This document shows, piece by piece, positions 23,804 to 37,181 of a stretch of DNA of 64,000 nt (positions are counted from its first letter, which is position 1; the number at the start of each line of letters is the position of its first letter). The notes beneath the pieces are model-generated. The model searched no databases and had not been told where the DNA came from. It was given only the letters and a program-made list of their open reading frames with translations. The stretch lies in assembly GCF_027409185.1 (NCBI RefSeq), contig NC_084469.1, positions 30,184,293 through 30,248,292 on the forward strand, written 5' to 3'. The DNA comes from Cynocephalus volans. Its lineage: Eukaryota; Chordata; Mammalia; Dermoptera; Cynocephalidae. The translations under genes were made by a program, and so were the position numbers.

Positions 23804-26800
23804 ATACACAAAAAGTCCTCTTGGAATTTATAATCCATATTGATGTGATCACACAGCCCTCAGAGGTCCCTTTCATCCTGAAGTTTCTGTGCAGCCCCTG
23901 GGATCACGGACTCTTTGCCCTTGCCGTTAAAGGAAGTGCACATCCCTCCTTATCTCTCTGCTCCTGTCTGTTGCCAGCTACTCGTGGAACACAGAACCTT
24001 CCCTGCAGCTCTCACCAGGGCACAGTCTCTGTATGGATTCAGCCCACAGACTCTGAGCTTCCCAGGAATCCTCACCACGGATTGGAGTCTGTCTCCTCCG
24101 GACAACTTACCTGTAACTTCTCAAAGTTCCTGATTTGTAATATCTCCCCTCATCCCTTTTGTTAAAAATATGAGCACTGGAATTAAAGGTGGTGTGGAAG
24201 TCCGTGAAGTTCATCTTTCCATTCAACCAGGAATCCTCTCACCCGCATCCTGGGAGAGGCTGTTTTGCCTGTGGTGGGTGCACTGACCAGCAGGTCCCCT
24301 ACAACAGAGCATCCTGCCCCACTTCAGATCAGGTTCCCATTTTCCCTTATGACTCTGGATGTCTGATCATTTCTTAGTACTATCCAGATGTGCTTTTAAA
24401 GTACCTTTCAGTTAATATTATATTATATGCATTTACCTGTATTACTACATGTTCTTCAAAACATGATTTTAATGACACATGGTTTTCTCTTCCTTCTATC
24501 AATGGAGACATCCCCTCGCCTTACTTTCTACTACTCTAGACACTCTGAGCTGCTCTAAATGCTCTGAAATTACTATGATTTTTTTTGCCTCAACTCTGAT
24601 GTAACTTCCTCTAGAAAGTCTTCCCTGACCAACATACTTGAATTAAATATACCTGCCTTGTACTTCTGTGACAGCATCCTTGATATTACCACAGGTTACA
24701 AGTCTATATTGAGTTTCTGTTCTGCCTTCAGTATGGAGGTAAGGAGGATATAGTGATGAACAAGCCAGACAAGAAACTTACATCTTCCGTGAAGAAAAAA
24801 AAAATCCACCAGAGACACATTATTATAAACAACTTACTCTGAGCATGTGGAGTGTGTTACGAAGTTTACAAATATGAGAATATGACAGAGAGAGACTAGG
24901 ATGGGTGGGTGACTTCCTTTTTTTTATTGAAGGATAACTGATCATACATATCTGTGGGGTACAAAGTTGACTATCATTAGTTGTATATAATATGTTGGTC
25001 AAATCAAGGTAGTTAGCTTATTCATTGTTACAATATATCATCATTCTCTGTGTCCATTAACCAATTTCTCATTTATTTCTTATTAACCTCCTTCTCTCCT
25101 TCCCTCCTATCCCCTTTCCACATCTAGTAACCACAGTTCTGTTCTCTCTGGGAAAACTGGACATCAACATGTAGAAGAATGAAACTAGACCTGTACCTCT
25201 CGCCACATACCAAAATCAACTCCAAATCGATTAAAGACTTAAATAGAAGACCTGAAGCTATAAAACACCCAGATGAAAATATAGGGGAAACACTTCAGGA
25301 TGTAGAACTGGGCAAAGACTTTAAGTATAAGACTGTAAAGGCACAGGCAACAAAAGAAAAAAAAATACAAATGGGATTATATCAAACTAAACAGCTTCTG
25401 CACAGAAAAGCAAACAATCAACAGAGTGAAAAGACAACCCACAGAATGGTAGAAAATATTTGCAAACCATACATCTGACAAGGGATTAATATCCAGAATA
25501 TACATGTACAGTTCCTTTCAATGAAGTCAAGAATGAGGCTCTGAGGAGAGACTTAAAGTTGATATTCATTAGTAATTCAATTGGGATTGTATTATATTTA
25601 TATTTTGATTGCGGAGGGTCAGAGTTTTTATGATATTCCATTCTTCAGGGCCAAGAACATGGTATTTCTTCTATTTTTCACATCTTGTTTAATTATCTTC
25701 AATAAAATGCTACAGTTTTCTTAACATAGGTTTTCAGCTTTCCCTCTTGCACTTATACCAAAGTATTTCATAGTTTGTTTTCTATTTTCTGTAATTATCA
25801 TTTTTCTTATTATTTTAATCTCTCTGTCTCCATCCTAAATTTTGGGGGGGGGAGAATCTTAAGTTTGTACTTCACAAAATAGATGATCATTTCTGAAGTA
25901 TCCATGTTAATATTATCTGCACCTTATGCTGAACTATTTATAGTAAATCATAATTGTCCTGGCATTACCACTCTAAATATTCAGTCTATATCTCTAAAAA
26001 ACTCCTATTACACATGCCACAAATAGCATTTTCACACCAACTCAATTAATAATAATACTTTATTATTGTTTTTTGCTGGTCCATATTCATATTTCTCTCT
26101 TCTTCTTTCAATACCACTATGAGAATATCCCACAGGAACCCTTGAAAACACAACCCAAACAGCACTAACTTTTCTTAAAATATTTTCTTTATCACCCATT
26201 TCATTCAAGGCATCCTTTTCCTTCAGGCGCTCTGCCTCAAATTTCTGAAGATATATTCATGTCCTTACTTACGTCTGTCATAAAATCACTACATTCTGTT
26301 GTTCCTATTTCCACATTACCTTTCATCTAGATCCTTCATGTATGTCTTCACATTATCTTGTGTAGATTGCTCTGTGAGATGCCTAATTAAACTCCTGGTC
26401 CTGTCACTCCGTGTTCCTTCCTCACTGCTCTCTGTGCAATCCTTCATTCAAGACAGACTCTCATCATTGCTTTATGCAGAGCTTTTATTTATTACCTTTC
26501 TCTATCTATCATCATCTTCTTCTATCATCTATCATCTCTCTATTTATGTATTTATAAAGGGTAATATATAAAAACCCCTTGATTAGGAACCTAACCTGAA
26601 AATTGGGAATTCGTTAGTAACCTGCATAATCTATATAGTATCCCCACTTCAGTTCCCTTGAGTCTCTCCTATTGTATATCCTCTCACCTTCAGTCCTTTG
26701 CTCCTCTTTCCCTTAATTTAGTTTTTAATAAACTTCTATTTTATGTACACATACATGAAAACCGTGTATTTTTTGGTCATTTTAGTTGTTTGTAACCTTA

Positions 26801-27291
26801 TTCTAATTGTGTCAATAATGATCTTTTGAGATTTACATCTTTTAAACTTAATATTATGTTAATAAGATCAACCAAACTGTAGCATGTCTCTGTGGACCAT
26901 TTAGAAAAAAAGGGGTTCATGTACTGGCTTGAGTGACTAATACCAATTACCAAGGACTTAATAGTCAAACAATGAATTGACGTTTGAATAGTGATTTATG
27001 GACTTCAAAGCATGAGCTATTGTGATCCTCCCAGCTTGTGAACTGTACTCTGCTAGTCAGTAGCATAGCTGGGGCACGGTCCCATTAGTCCTGTGCTGGT
27101 GCTCTGCCAAAAGGAGCAGAAATGTGTACAATTTGATACTCTCAATGAAATATCTTATCAATCTGTTATAAGACTTCTGAGAAGATCAATTTTCTGGGTG
27201 AAAAGATTACAGATGGCTTCTTGGATGGGATGACATTGGGGGTGGATTTTCGGGTGTGTATTGCAGTCTCTAGTGTATGTCCTCACATTGG
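23804..27291. other. Unit 2 left part
   Basis: Colinear with unit 1 1291-7945 minus the 3.17-kb segment: intergenic stretch, L2 end (24590-24715), inverted L1, L1M piece (25580-25830), then the OR downstream flank, which starts at the 26100/26101 breakpoint. A G-run lies at about 25843-25851. No gene. Confidence 0.6.
24917..25503. mobile_element. 5'-inverted L1 insertion, unit 2
   Basis: Same element and inversion junction (about 25147) as in unit 1, with the 3' UTR minus and the ORF2 segment plus. The plus segment keeps a 99-codon open frame with L1 ORF2 character. Its right end retains CCAGAATATAC, which unit 1 lost. Confidence 0.8.
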
Positions 27292-28221
27292 TTATGAGAA
27301 GATTCTCTTGCTGAAGAGTTTCCGCAGGGCAGCCTTCATGTCCCGGTTTCTCAGACTATAGATGAAAGGGTTTAACATCGGGGTCACTGCGATGTACATC
27401 ACAGTTATCACTGCATCCTTTAGGCTATAAGCTGTGAGAGGGCGGAAATACATGCCCATGACTGTCCCGTAGTACAAAGAGACAACTGTGAGGTGGGAAC
27501 CACAGGTGGAGAAGGCTTTGAGCACACCCTTAGTGGAGGGAAACCATAAGACCGTGGAAAAGACCCGAACATAGGAGAAAATGATGAACAGCAATGGCAT
27601 GCAGAAAACACTAACCCCGAGGTACATCATCTTCACATTAAAGTGGATGTCAGAACAGGACAGCTTGAGCAAAGAAGCAAGGTCACAGTAGAAGTTGGTC
27701 ACTCCCTGGTTGCCACAAAAGGACAGACTAGCTGTGAGCAGAGTTTGGGACAGGGCAATGGCATTTCCAATCACCCAAGACCCAACAACTAGCAGAACAC
27801 AGGACTTTGGACTCACTATTATTGTGTAGTGAAGTGGGTGGCTGATGGCCACAGCACGATCATATGACATCACAGCCAAGATATAGCTGTCTGCGTTAGC
27901 CAAGGCTATCATGAAGTTCATCTGTGTTAGGCAACCCCCAAAGGAGATGGACTTGCTACCTGAGAGATGGTTAGCCAGCATCTTAGGGACGGTTACAGAG
28001 GAGAAGAAGACGTCCACCAAGGAGAGGTTGGCAAGGAAAAAATACATGGGGTTGTGAAGGTGAACGTCAGAGTGAATGGCCCAGATGATGAGCAGGTTTC
28101 CAGTCAGTGTGACGGGGTAAATGACCAGGAAGAGGATGAAGAAGAAATATTCTTGTTCCTGCTGACCAGTTATTCCCAGGAGGATGAATTCCAGGGTAGA
28201 GGACTGGTTTCCTTCCCTCAT
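27292..28221 (-). CDS. OR1A1: Olfactory receptor, OR1A1-like, copy 2
   Basis: Intact 309-residue OR. Its protein is identical to the copy at 46643-47572, and I saw no base difference between the two coding regions. All class II OR landmarks are present: NQS 5-7, GN 41-42, PMY 58-60, Cys97, DRAVAIS 121-127, Cys169/179/189, KAFSTCGSHLT 235-245 and NPFIYSLRN 284-292. Relative to copy 1 the TM3 pocket region has N102 and I105 instead of Y102 and L105, the DR motif reads MSYDR instead of MAYDR, the start of intracellular loop 3 has W226-F227 instead of R226-V227, and TM7 has M275 instead of I275. The N-terminus (MREGNQSSTLEFILLG) is very close to my recollection of human OR1A1. The gene lies in the chimeric middle unit, in the part that matches unit 3. 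Expression and ligand cannot be read from the sequence. Confidence 0.95.
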   Translation of the reverse strand: MREGNQSSTLEFILLGITGQQEQEYFFFILFLVIYPVTLTGNLLIIWAIHSDVHLHNPMYFFLANLSLVDVFFSSVTVPKMLANHLSGSKSISFGGCLTQMNFMIALANADSYILAVMSYDRAVAISHPLHYTIIVSPKSCVLLVVGSWVIGNAIALSQTLLTASLSFCGNQGVTNFYCDLASLLKLSCSDIHFNVKMMYLGVSVFCMPLLFIIFSYVRVFSTVLWFPSTKGVLKAFSTCGSHLTVVSLYYGTVMGMYFRPLTAYSLKDAVITVMYIAVTPMLNPFIYSLRNRDMKAALRKLFSKRIFS

Positions 28222-30736
28222 GGCTTCTTCAGCATGAAGGTGAGAGAAATTCAGAATTATTAGTGCAGTTCCTATGTGCAGTTATCTTCCTTATCCATCC
28301 CTTTTGACTGAAGTGATCAGCTGTGTCTATATCTGGATTTACAAAGTCCAGACATAGCCAATACATGGGGGAAAAAATCCCCTGGTTGTCAGTGAAACGA
28401 GATGACAGTCAGCCCTGGACACTAATATCTGAGAAGTGAGCAATCTGTGAATCAGAGCTGCCCATCCTCTCCAACCCCAGCACCACCACTCAGACACCTA
28501 GGGTTTACTCATTGGACACATAATTAAAATTTATATTCTAGGTCCTTGATACTTTCTTAGGCTCCATGGAAAAATCATAAATACATGAAAATACAGATTG
28601 TTCATCTGTTTATTTAATGAAAGACAGTCTCTGCTCTCAAGGACCTTACAACTTCATGGAGACGCCAGAGTCACACACTAATTGAATAACAGATGATAAG
28701 AAATGGAAACCATGTTGTAGTATTTGAAAAAACACTCCAGAGAAAAGAATGTACCAATACAATGGCTCTCTGGGGAATTAGAAATTAATCAAACCCTGAG
28801 TGAGCCCAGAGCCCAGGAAGCAACAGGGGTCTACATTCCCATGAGAAGCTTATGAACCATGATGAACACGAGGGTTAGAACCCGGAAAACATGTTCAGTG
28901 GATTTTCACCCCTGGTGACCCATTTTTGATGTAGACTTTCACCATCTCCTTTATAGATTTTATTTCTTTTAACTCTTAAATATATGTAATAATAATTGTT
29001 TTTTCCCTATCATTTCTCACTTTTATTCATTACTTCTTTGGTGTCAGCTAACTCCTTAGTGGCTCCAACTCTTGCTTAGTACACTCTCAGGTCTATGTAT
29101 ATAGGCTAAATCTCTTTTCCTCATAATTCTATGCCCAGTCATCTTGCCACCATGTTTTACCAATACCCATATTCTACACATCCAACCAAGAAGATTGCAA
29201 AGTTCTTGGAGGAGGAAATCTATTTCTTGTCTATTCTTATTTCCTCCAGAGAGAATATTGAGGAATATTGTTTGTTGTTTGAACCAATATTTTTGCATTC
29301 AATATTATTTGTGTTGAATCCAGGTTCATTTTATGAATTATCTTTATGAGTTCCTCACACGTGGGATATTCACAGGCATCCAGTTTATCCCTCACTTCTA
29401 CATCTACTCTTGCTGATTTTCATGGAAATCATTCTTAGATAAATGAATATTTCTACATTTTCTTTCAGTACTATGGCTTATTCTCTTATTATTTTCTACT
29501 TGAAATACTGTAATGCTCCCTTGACTCCTTGACTACAGGTTTTCTCCATTTTGATCAATCTTGCAATCTCAGGCCCATTAACTGGGTAGACACTACTAAT
29601 AGGTGATGCAGATCCACGTAATTCTCTTCTTTCTGGTCATTCGCTTAGACTACCTGCAATGAGATATGGTTTGTGGTTGAATTTTACTCTATCCAGTTAT
29701 GTGTTCCAGGTCTAGGCTTCCCTCACCTAATTGTTTCCTTTGGCCAGCTGGATGTCAATGACAAGGAAGCTGAATGGGACGGCAAAGTCACACAGTGCAA
29801 TGAGTCTTGTCCCTATTAGTCCAAATGAAGGATAGCCTCCCACCACCAAGATGACCCACTGGGACTGATATGTAGGAGATTGATAAACTTTTGTTTTGTC
29901 TAAACAAGTACACTTTGAGATCGGTTTGTTGGTGTTGTCCAGGATATCCTAAGTAATTTTCTAATTTTTCTGGAGAGAACTCTACTCAATCATTAGTTGA
30001 ATCTATGTTTAATTCAGTCACCAATTCTCATTGTCTACAATGAGAATTATACCTTATAGATGCGAATTATATGCTAGACACAGGGAATGCCACTATAATT
30101 ATTTTTCTCCCAAATATGATATACTTTTTCATCTCTGCATCTAAAGAAATTTGGTTTTCTTTCTTGAAATGCCTTTCTCATCTTCACATAGAATTGTAAT
30201 ATCTCAGGGTTGAGAGTGTTCCATAAACGTGGAAGTCATAGAGACCTTCCTTTCTAACCATATCAAATGGTTAGCTCATTTGGTATAGAGGTGTGCAATT
30301 TCAAAGGAGGATTCTTGGCAATATGGCAGGCTAAGCTGATGTTGAAAAGTCTCATTCTTATTAAAACACAGAAATTCTAGGTATGTTGTAAATGCAACGT
30401 TAAAAAATATGCATAGAGAAACCTATAAGAAAAAATGGGAATACCTAGGTATGACAAAACAAACAAACAAAGAAAACCCCCCAAAACTCAAAGGTAGTGT
30501 TCCATGCCACCTCTGATGCTATGGTGGCATATTAGTGTTTCCAACTAGGAATCAGTTCCTAACAGCTAGAGTCTAGGGTGTTCATGTCCATTTGTACAGG
30601 AGATGGCCACAGATCTGCATGAACTATGGAGCTTAATTTGAGCCCCTGCATAAAGCACTTGAAGTTTTATCCTATTTGTGAAAAAATAGTAGTAAGATTT
30701 TTCTATATAAGAATGGAAAGCAAAAGCATAAAATGC

Positions 30737-32887
30737 ATAGAATTCACAGAAAATATGGTCATTTACAAAGAAATCCCAGAGTATCTCTAGGTATGCTAAG
30801 AGTCTTCAGCAGTATGGTTGGTTATGTCACAATTAAATTACCAATACTGTTCTTATATATTAGTAACAATAAGTAAGAAACTATAATTTCAAAAAAGACT
30901 CATATTTTAAGAAACTTGAAGTAATACAAACAACAGGTTCACTACTGGATTAAAAAAATTGCAAAATTTTACTGAATGATGTCAAAGAGTATTTACAAAA
31001 ATAAGTTTCAAGCAACATTAATAGAGACTCAGTATGGTAAAAATGTCAATCTTCCTATTAATTAATAAATTCATTACAATCCAAATCAAAATATCATAGA
31101 TTCCTTTAAACATGGACCTTACTAACCCAATTCAAAAATCCATGTGGATGAGCAAAGAGCTATGAAAACCAAAGATAATATGAGGAAAAAGAATAAAAGG
31201 ACAGAATTGCCCTGTCATGTATGAAAAATATTTACTCTGATAATTCAGATAATGGGGTTGTTCTGGCATACAGACTTATAAATGTATCTAGGTAACATAC
31301 AAGAGACCCTAGAAAGAGATCAAGCATTTTTTAGTAATTTAGTATATAGCATGGGTTGGTGTAGAAATAGGCAGGGAACCTGCAGAGTGACCTGAAGGGA
31401 AACGTGCCCATCTGTGCCCCTGAAGGCCCACTGATTACAGATTTTCTGCAGACCTTGAATGGCTCTTTAAATATGCTTCAGCCTCTCTAAGTTGTGGTCT
31501 GAGAACCCTTATTCCCACCAAGGGACCTGCCGGGAGACTTGCCTGTCTGTTTCATCAGAGACAGGTGTGCAGACATCAGTGTCAACAGTGGACTTTGAAG
31601 CAACCGTATGACTCAGTTCCAGCCCTATGGTGCAGGGACAGTGTGGAAGCAACCCTATGACTCAGTTCAGCTGTGGTCCGGGTCCAGTGCTGCCTGCCAA
31701 GGGACCCACCTGGTGGCCTAGTAGGAGCCCTCCTGTGGACCTGAAGAAAGTTACAGCCATCTGTGTACCTGGTGACAGACTCACTGTCTGTTGACCCTCT
31801 TCCCTGTACCAGCCCTATTGATCAAGATGTGGGAGGCAGTGCGGCACACCCAGGGACCAGAGTTGATCCACATCCGCTTAAGCCCATTGTCACAGGCTCT
31901 GCAATTGTGAACCTGACTGTGGAGTCAACAGCAGCCACATGAACCAGCTTCTACCCTACCCAACTGCAATCTCAGGGGCAATCTCATCAGCGCAAGGACC
32001 CAAGAGAAGAAGGCTTTTATCTGTCAAACCCAGTCTGTAAAGACTGGACGTGTTGTTTACTAGTATAAAAAGGTCAAAAGATAACAAGGGTTAGCAAGAT
32101 ACAGAAGCGGACTCTTGTATACTGTTGGTGGGAACATATATTGGGAGAATCCTTATGAAAAACATTATTGAGGTTTCTGAAAAAAATGAAAATAGAAGTA
32201 GTCTATGATACAGCAATCCCAATTATGACTTTGTTATACAGGAAATAAAATCAGAATCTCAAAGAGATATCAGCATCCTCAGGTTCGTTGCAGTATTATT
32301 CTCAATAGCCAAGATATGAAATCAACCTAAGTGTCTCCATGGATAAATGGATACTGAAAATGTGGAATACATACACAATAGAATGTCATTCAGCCATAAA
32401 AGAATGAAATCCTGCCATTTGTGACATGAATAAACCTATAGTATATAATCCTACGTGAACTATGCCAACACAGAGAGACAAATACTGCATGATCTCACTT
32501 ACACGTGTTATCTAAAACATTGCAGCTCATAGAAGCAGAGAGTAGAATGGTGGTTGCCAGGGGCTGGAGAGTGGGGAAAAGAAGAGATGCTGGTCAAAGG
32601 GTACAAACTTTCAGTTATACTATGAATAACTTCTGGGGATGTAATGTGCAGCATGATGTCTATATTTAATAATACTGTATCGTTCTCTTGATGTTTGATA
32701 AGAGAGCAGATTTCAAGTGTTTTCACCACAAACACACTCATACACACAAATGGTAACTGTGGGTGGTAATGGATAGGTTTGTTAGTTTTTATACAATATA
32801 TACGTGTACCCAATCTTTACACTGTGCACATTGAATATGTGCAATTTTTATTTGTCGATTATATATTTTATAATAAAAAATAAAACA
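30737..32887 (+). mobile_element. Interrupted L1M element, unit 2
   Basis: Same structure as in unit 1, including the 0.7-kb block at about 31356-32058. Confidence 0.75.
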
Positions 32888-33620
32888 TTCCCATTAAAAA
32901 GAATTGTGCAGAGGACAGTTGGGCTGAGCATCTAGTAAAGAGTGATTTGGTAATTGGACACCCCATCCACATCTTAAAAAAATAGAGAAAAATAATTTCT
33001 AAAAGATTAATTGTTAAAAGCATAACCTCACACACTTTAGAATAGATTATGTTTATACTATCAGATTCAGAACTGATTTCTTAAACCAGGCAGAAAGTGC
33101 CAAAACATAAGAGAATGTATTGTAAAATTTAACTAATTTAAATTTAAAACATTTGTGTCAAAAAGACTTCATAAAGAAAAGAGAAAGATAGTTCATGGCC
33201 TGGAAGAGGAATCTGCTGCACTAATACGCAATAAAAAAATAATCCAAATAACAACAAATAAAAAATAATAAACAAAAAAATGATAATAAATAACAAATGA
33301 TAATAAAAACACCAAAAGTGCCATAGGAAATAGTAGGCGACAGGCTTGAATAGGCAAGTCATAGAAGAGGAAACCGGTATGGACTGTATCTCCCAAAACG
33401 ATGTTCAAATAAGTTTAAACAAAATTAAATTTCACATCGTTCATCTCAAATTAAGTGTAAAGTCTGACAATATCAAGTTTGGGAAGAAATGAACAAATTA
33501 GTTCATTGGGAAGAAATAAAAAATGAGTTAATTAAATTAGTTAGGTAATTGAAAATCACCATTTGGAAAACTATTTTTTCCTTTTAAGTGAAGCTGTGAA
33601 GGCTTACATGTTTAGCTGAC

Positions 33621-34022
33621 TGTATCAGTCCGTTTGTGTGGCTTATAAGAATATACATGGAACTGAGTGATTTATATAGAAAAAGCAATTTATTTCTTAA
33701 CAGTTTCTGAGGCTGGGAAGTCCAAAGTCCCAGGAACGCATCAGGTGAGAGTCTTGGTCATGGCTTTACAGCAAAACAGGGGTCACACATGCAGAAAATG
33801 GTGGAGCAGAGAGAGACACTAACCTCATTCGCTCTCCTTTAAAGCCTTCCAAAGCATGCCCATGACCATCATTTATAATCCATTCACTAAGGCATTGTCC
33901 TACAATCTAATCAACTTTTCAAGGCCCCACCTTTCAGTTACCATAATATGATTTCCCACCCTCTTTAACACTGTCACAGTGGGGGGTCAAGTTTTGGGGA
34001 GACATTCAATCGAAGGCACTGA
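33621..34022 (-). mobile_element. MaLR-type LTR, unit 2: contains the chimera switch point
   Basis: Same LTR as at 14274. Up to 33831 its variant bases match unit 3 (for example G at 33831 and 53181, A at 14484). From 33947 on they match unit 1 (T at 33947 and 14600, C at 53297). The switch lies in the 115 identical bases between. Confidence 0.7.
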
Positions 34023-36528
34023 CTCAGTAATTCTACCTGAAGATTAGAACTTTGAGAAACTCTGGTACATGTGTCCAAGCAGACATTCCTAGTGATGTAC
34101 AGTGTCGTACAGAAACCTCAGAAATAGATGAGTAAATTGTGCCATGTTCATGTTAAAGAGTTGTGTACAACAGTTAAAATGAATCCATTCTCATGTAGTA
34201 TTAAAAAATATAATTTTTAAAAAAGTATAATAGTTTTTAAAATTATTATTTATTAATTATAATTATGTATTTATTATTACTATTAATAAATAATTTTTAG
34301 AAAAGAAGTTGCCAGAAGATGTACAATATTTACATAGCGCATGTAAATATTAACACATAACATAATACACACATAATCTAGCAAAAGTATAAAACACAAA
34401 TAGGAGTACACTACCACTCTACAATAACAGTTATTTCTGGGGTTAAAAAGAAAAAGTAAGATTTTGAATGAGAAAGGTAGTTTCAAGTGTATGTTGTATT
34501 TGGTGTTTCAATAAATTTGGAGCAAATTTGATCTAACGTTCCATTTATTAAGTCTAGATGATGAATTTTTAGGTTATTTTCTTTGCCTTTCTGATTTTTA
34601 GTAGGATCATAGTAAAAAATCTTAATTTAACAAAAACATTTCAAAGCTTGGTGTTAGCGGGGTTCAGAGTGTGGCCATGAATTTGCGTGGCTAAAATCCA
34701 GGTTTCACTGAAGGCAGGAGATAGAGCGTTGCTTGTGAAGAGATTGAGAGTAAGTGAAAGTGAATTTTCACTGGGAAGAGGGAGCCAGGGGCCATATATC
34801 ACGCGAAGAGAGAAAGATGATATAGATAAAAAGATTCATTTTAGAATCTTTTTACATTTTACTTGCATCTACTTCATATTTTTCTTCATCCTAAGTGGAT
34901 GCACGTGGGAATTGTCTTTAACACTGTTTGCTAATGTCATTTAATTGCCCAGTGCTACGCCCCTGAGCTCGTTCATTACATGTACACCTGCCCTTTGACC
35001 CAGTGGGGATCTCGAGCCTCTTAACCTATATTGCATGCAGACAGCCTGCCCCATTCTAGACAGTTCACAATGCTCAGTTCCCTGTGAACTCTCACATTCT
35101 TCAGCAAACCATCATCTCTCCGTTATCCATGGAAGTCCATCAAATTCTTTGCCACTTTCCCCAAGCTAACCACAGTCCCCTACATCAAAACTCCCAGAGA
35201 CCCAGTGTCACTTTTCCCTTCAGTGAGAAACTTCAACTGAAAAGGAATATTTCCTCCATATTCTCCCCGATCATTATTTCCATGTACCTGCTTCCTCCTG
35301 CTCTTTGTCTCTCAAGACCCAAAAGGAAAGTGGACTTGCACCCAGTGTGCACTCAGCCTTGTTCTGTCTCCTCAGCTATATTGCTCCATCGACTCCCTCA
35401 GCTGCAGTGGTTTCTCTCTCCAGTATCTACCCCAGCATCAGCGCTTTCCCATTAGCTAACGAGCACATTACAGCCTTTCAGTCATTCGATGAGTCTTTAT
35501 CCATCTTAGGACCCCTTCCAACGATCACCCCATTTAATATCTTTGTTCTTCCATTCTCAGCCAGGCTTCTTTATAGAAACAAATTGCTGAACCCAAAATT
35601 ATGTTTATTATATGTAAATGAATGTGTCTATCTTTTTAAAATCCCTCACTGTTTACCCATCACCTAATGGATGAAGTCAAAGTTCCTTTTCATGGGGGAA
35701 ACCTCCAGGACAGAGAGTTCAGACAGTGAAAGGGAACCTCAGGCAAAAATATACATATAACTTCGTTGGAAGCTGAGGGTACAGTACAGCCAGGGGTAGG
35801 AAGAAATCTGCCTGGAGAGAAGTTTGGGTTTATATTGTGGAGGATTTTGATCCAATGCAAGGACTTTATCGTTTCTTCATCAGGCACTGAGAATTGCTGT
35901 GGTGGCTGTGTGTTGCACTAGCCCTTTCTGGTAATAGATATATGCAACCTTTTGCGTAATGTAAACCTAGATATTTGGTCACACATTAAATCAGTTATCA
36001 ACAAGGCAATATTTTGAATGACAATGTGGTGCAAGGAGACTACAAGGTGACAAAATAAAAAAAGAGTTAAAGAACATAAGAAAAGTAGCCTCAGAGAAGG
36101 AGAAGTTGTTTGTATAATCAAAGTGGGAACTAGAGGAGACAGGTTTCTGAGCAAGGGGCTGAAGGATAGAGATCCATAGTGTCGGATGTCAGGAGGTTAC
36201 CAGGGGAAAGACAGTATCTGCTGAAACCCTGGAAGAAAAGATAAGAAGACCCTTTCACTCCCAGGGAAAGGAGCCAGGAGTTGCATCAATATGAATGCAA
36301 GAGGCTTAGGAAGCCCACCTGCTCACTACAAAGTCTTCCTGGGAAGTGTTTCTGCTCTGAGATACTTGTCACACGAGTGTGATGGTGCTGATATAGTTTT
36401 TCGTGGACAGAAGATGCCAAATATTCTCCTTGGCCTCAGGAGCAGCAGGCAGAAGACACATCTCCTGAGTGCTTTGAGACTCCCTGATGGTCCATCACTG
36501 CTTTCACAATGAGAAAATATAATTTTCT

Positions 36529-36637
36529 TTATTTACCTTTTTTTTTGGCCTATGGCTGGTATGGGCATCCAAACTCTTGCCTTTGGTGTCATCAACACCG
36601 CACTCGAACCGAGTGAGCTAATCTGCCAGGCTGAAAT
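36529..36637 (-). mobile_element. tRNA-Ile-like SINE, unit 2
   Basis: Same insertion and target duplication as in unit 1; it predates the duplications. Confidence 0.8.
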
Positions 36638-36740
36638 AACATAATTTTCTGAAGAGGCCTGTTACCATGACCTTTGATTGTGGGAGTGGAAGGTGTCTGT
36701 GTAGCTCCTCTCTAACACAGTGTGCTTGTTCCAGTGCACG

Positions 36741-36747
<7 letters not shown>

Positions 36748-36803
<56 letters not shown>
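36748..36803. repeat. (AC)28 microsatellite, unit 2
   Basis: Two repeats longer than in unit 1, which alone accounts for the offset shift from 19347 to 19351. In unit 3 the repeat is missing, the region being about 240 bases shorter near 56016. Confidence 0.95.
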
Positions 36804-36805
<2 letters not shown>

Positions 36806-37040
36806 TCAAATTTCAGAAACTGGCAAGAGCTGAACACTGGGATAACCAAATTAGAATTACTGCCATCTGACTCTGTTTTCATGGACAAGAGCTCAAGAAG
36901 AAGCATTTTCACAGGACACTCTCTCTGTCTGTCTCTCTCTCTCTGTCTCTCTGCCTCTGGTTCTCGCTTTCTCTGTCTCTCTGCCTTTTCCCCATAGAAT
37001 GTTGAGAACTTGGGTACTGCAGTCTGGCCAATGTTTCTGT

Positions 37041-37181
37041 CCTAGTTTTGCCACTATTTCTCTGTGTCACTTTAGGCAATTCAATCGACCATTGTTTCAT
37101 CTGATAAAGTGACATAATAATCTACTTACCTCTTGGGGTTTTGTGATGGTCTAAGGAGACAATGTGTAGTGCAGTTGGTGG
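37041..37181 (+). repeat. MIR SINE, unit 2
   Basis: Copy of the element at 17690-17830. Confidence 0.75.

Larger units (their letters stand above)
14600..33946 (+). repeat. Recent 19.35-kb tandem duplication, first copy
   Basis: Nearly base-identical to 33947-53296 at a constant offset of 19347-19351, including non-genic DNA. Visible differences are few: the AC-repeat length, a C/T at about 19339/38690, a G/A at about 19564/38915, and a single-base indel near 32548. Exact ends are ambiguous within about 115 bases (14485-14600). Confidence 0.9.

Noticed and set aside
25179-25478. 99-codon frame (also 44530-44829)
   Set aside because: Translated piece of the inverted L1 ORF2, not a host gene.
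27420-27611. 63-codon minus-strand frame inside the OR (also 46771-46962)
   Set aside because: Out-of-frame shadow of the OR gene.
27967-28263. 98-codon plus-strand frame opposite OR copy 2 (also 47318-47614)
   Set aside because: Antisense shadow of the OR coding region; absent at that length in copy 1.
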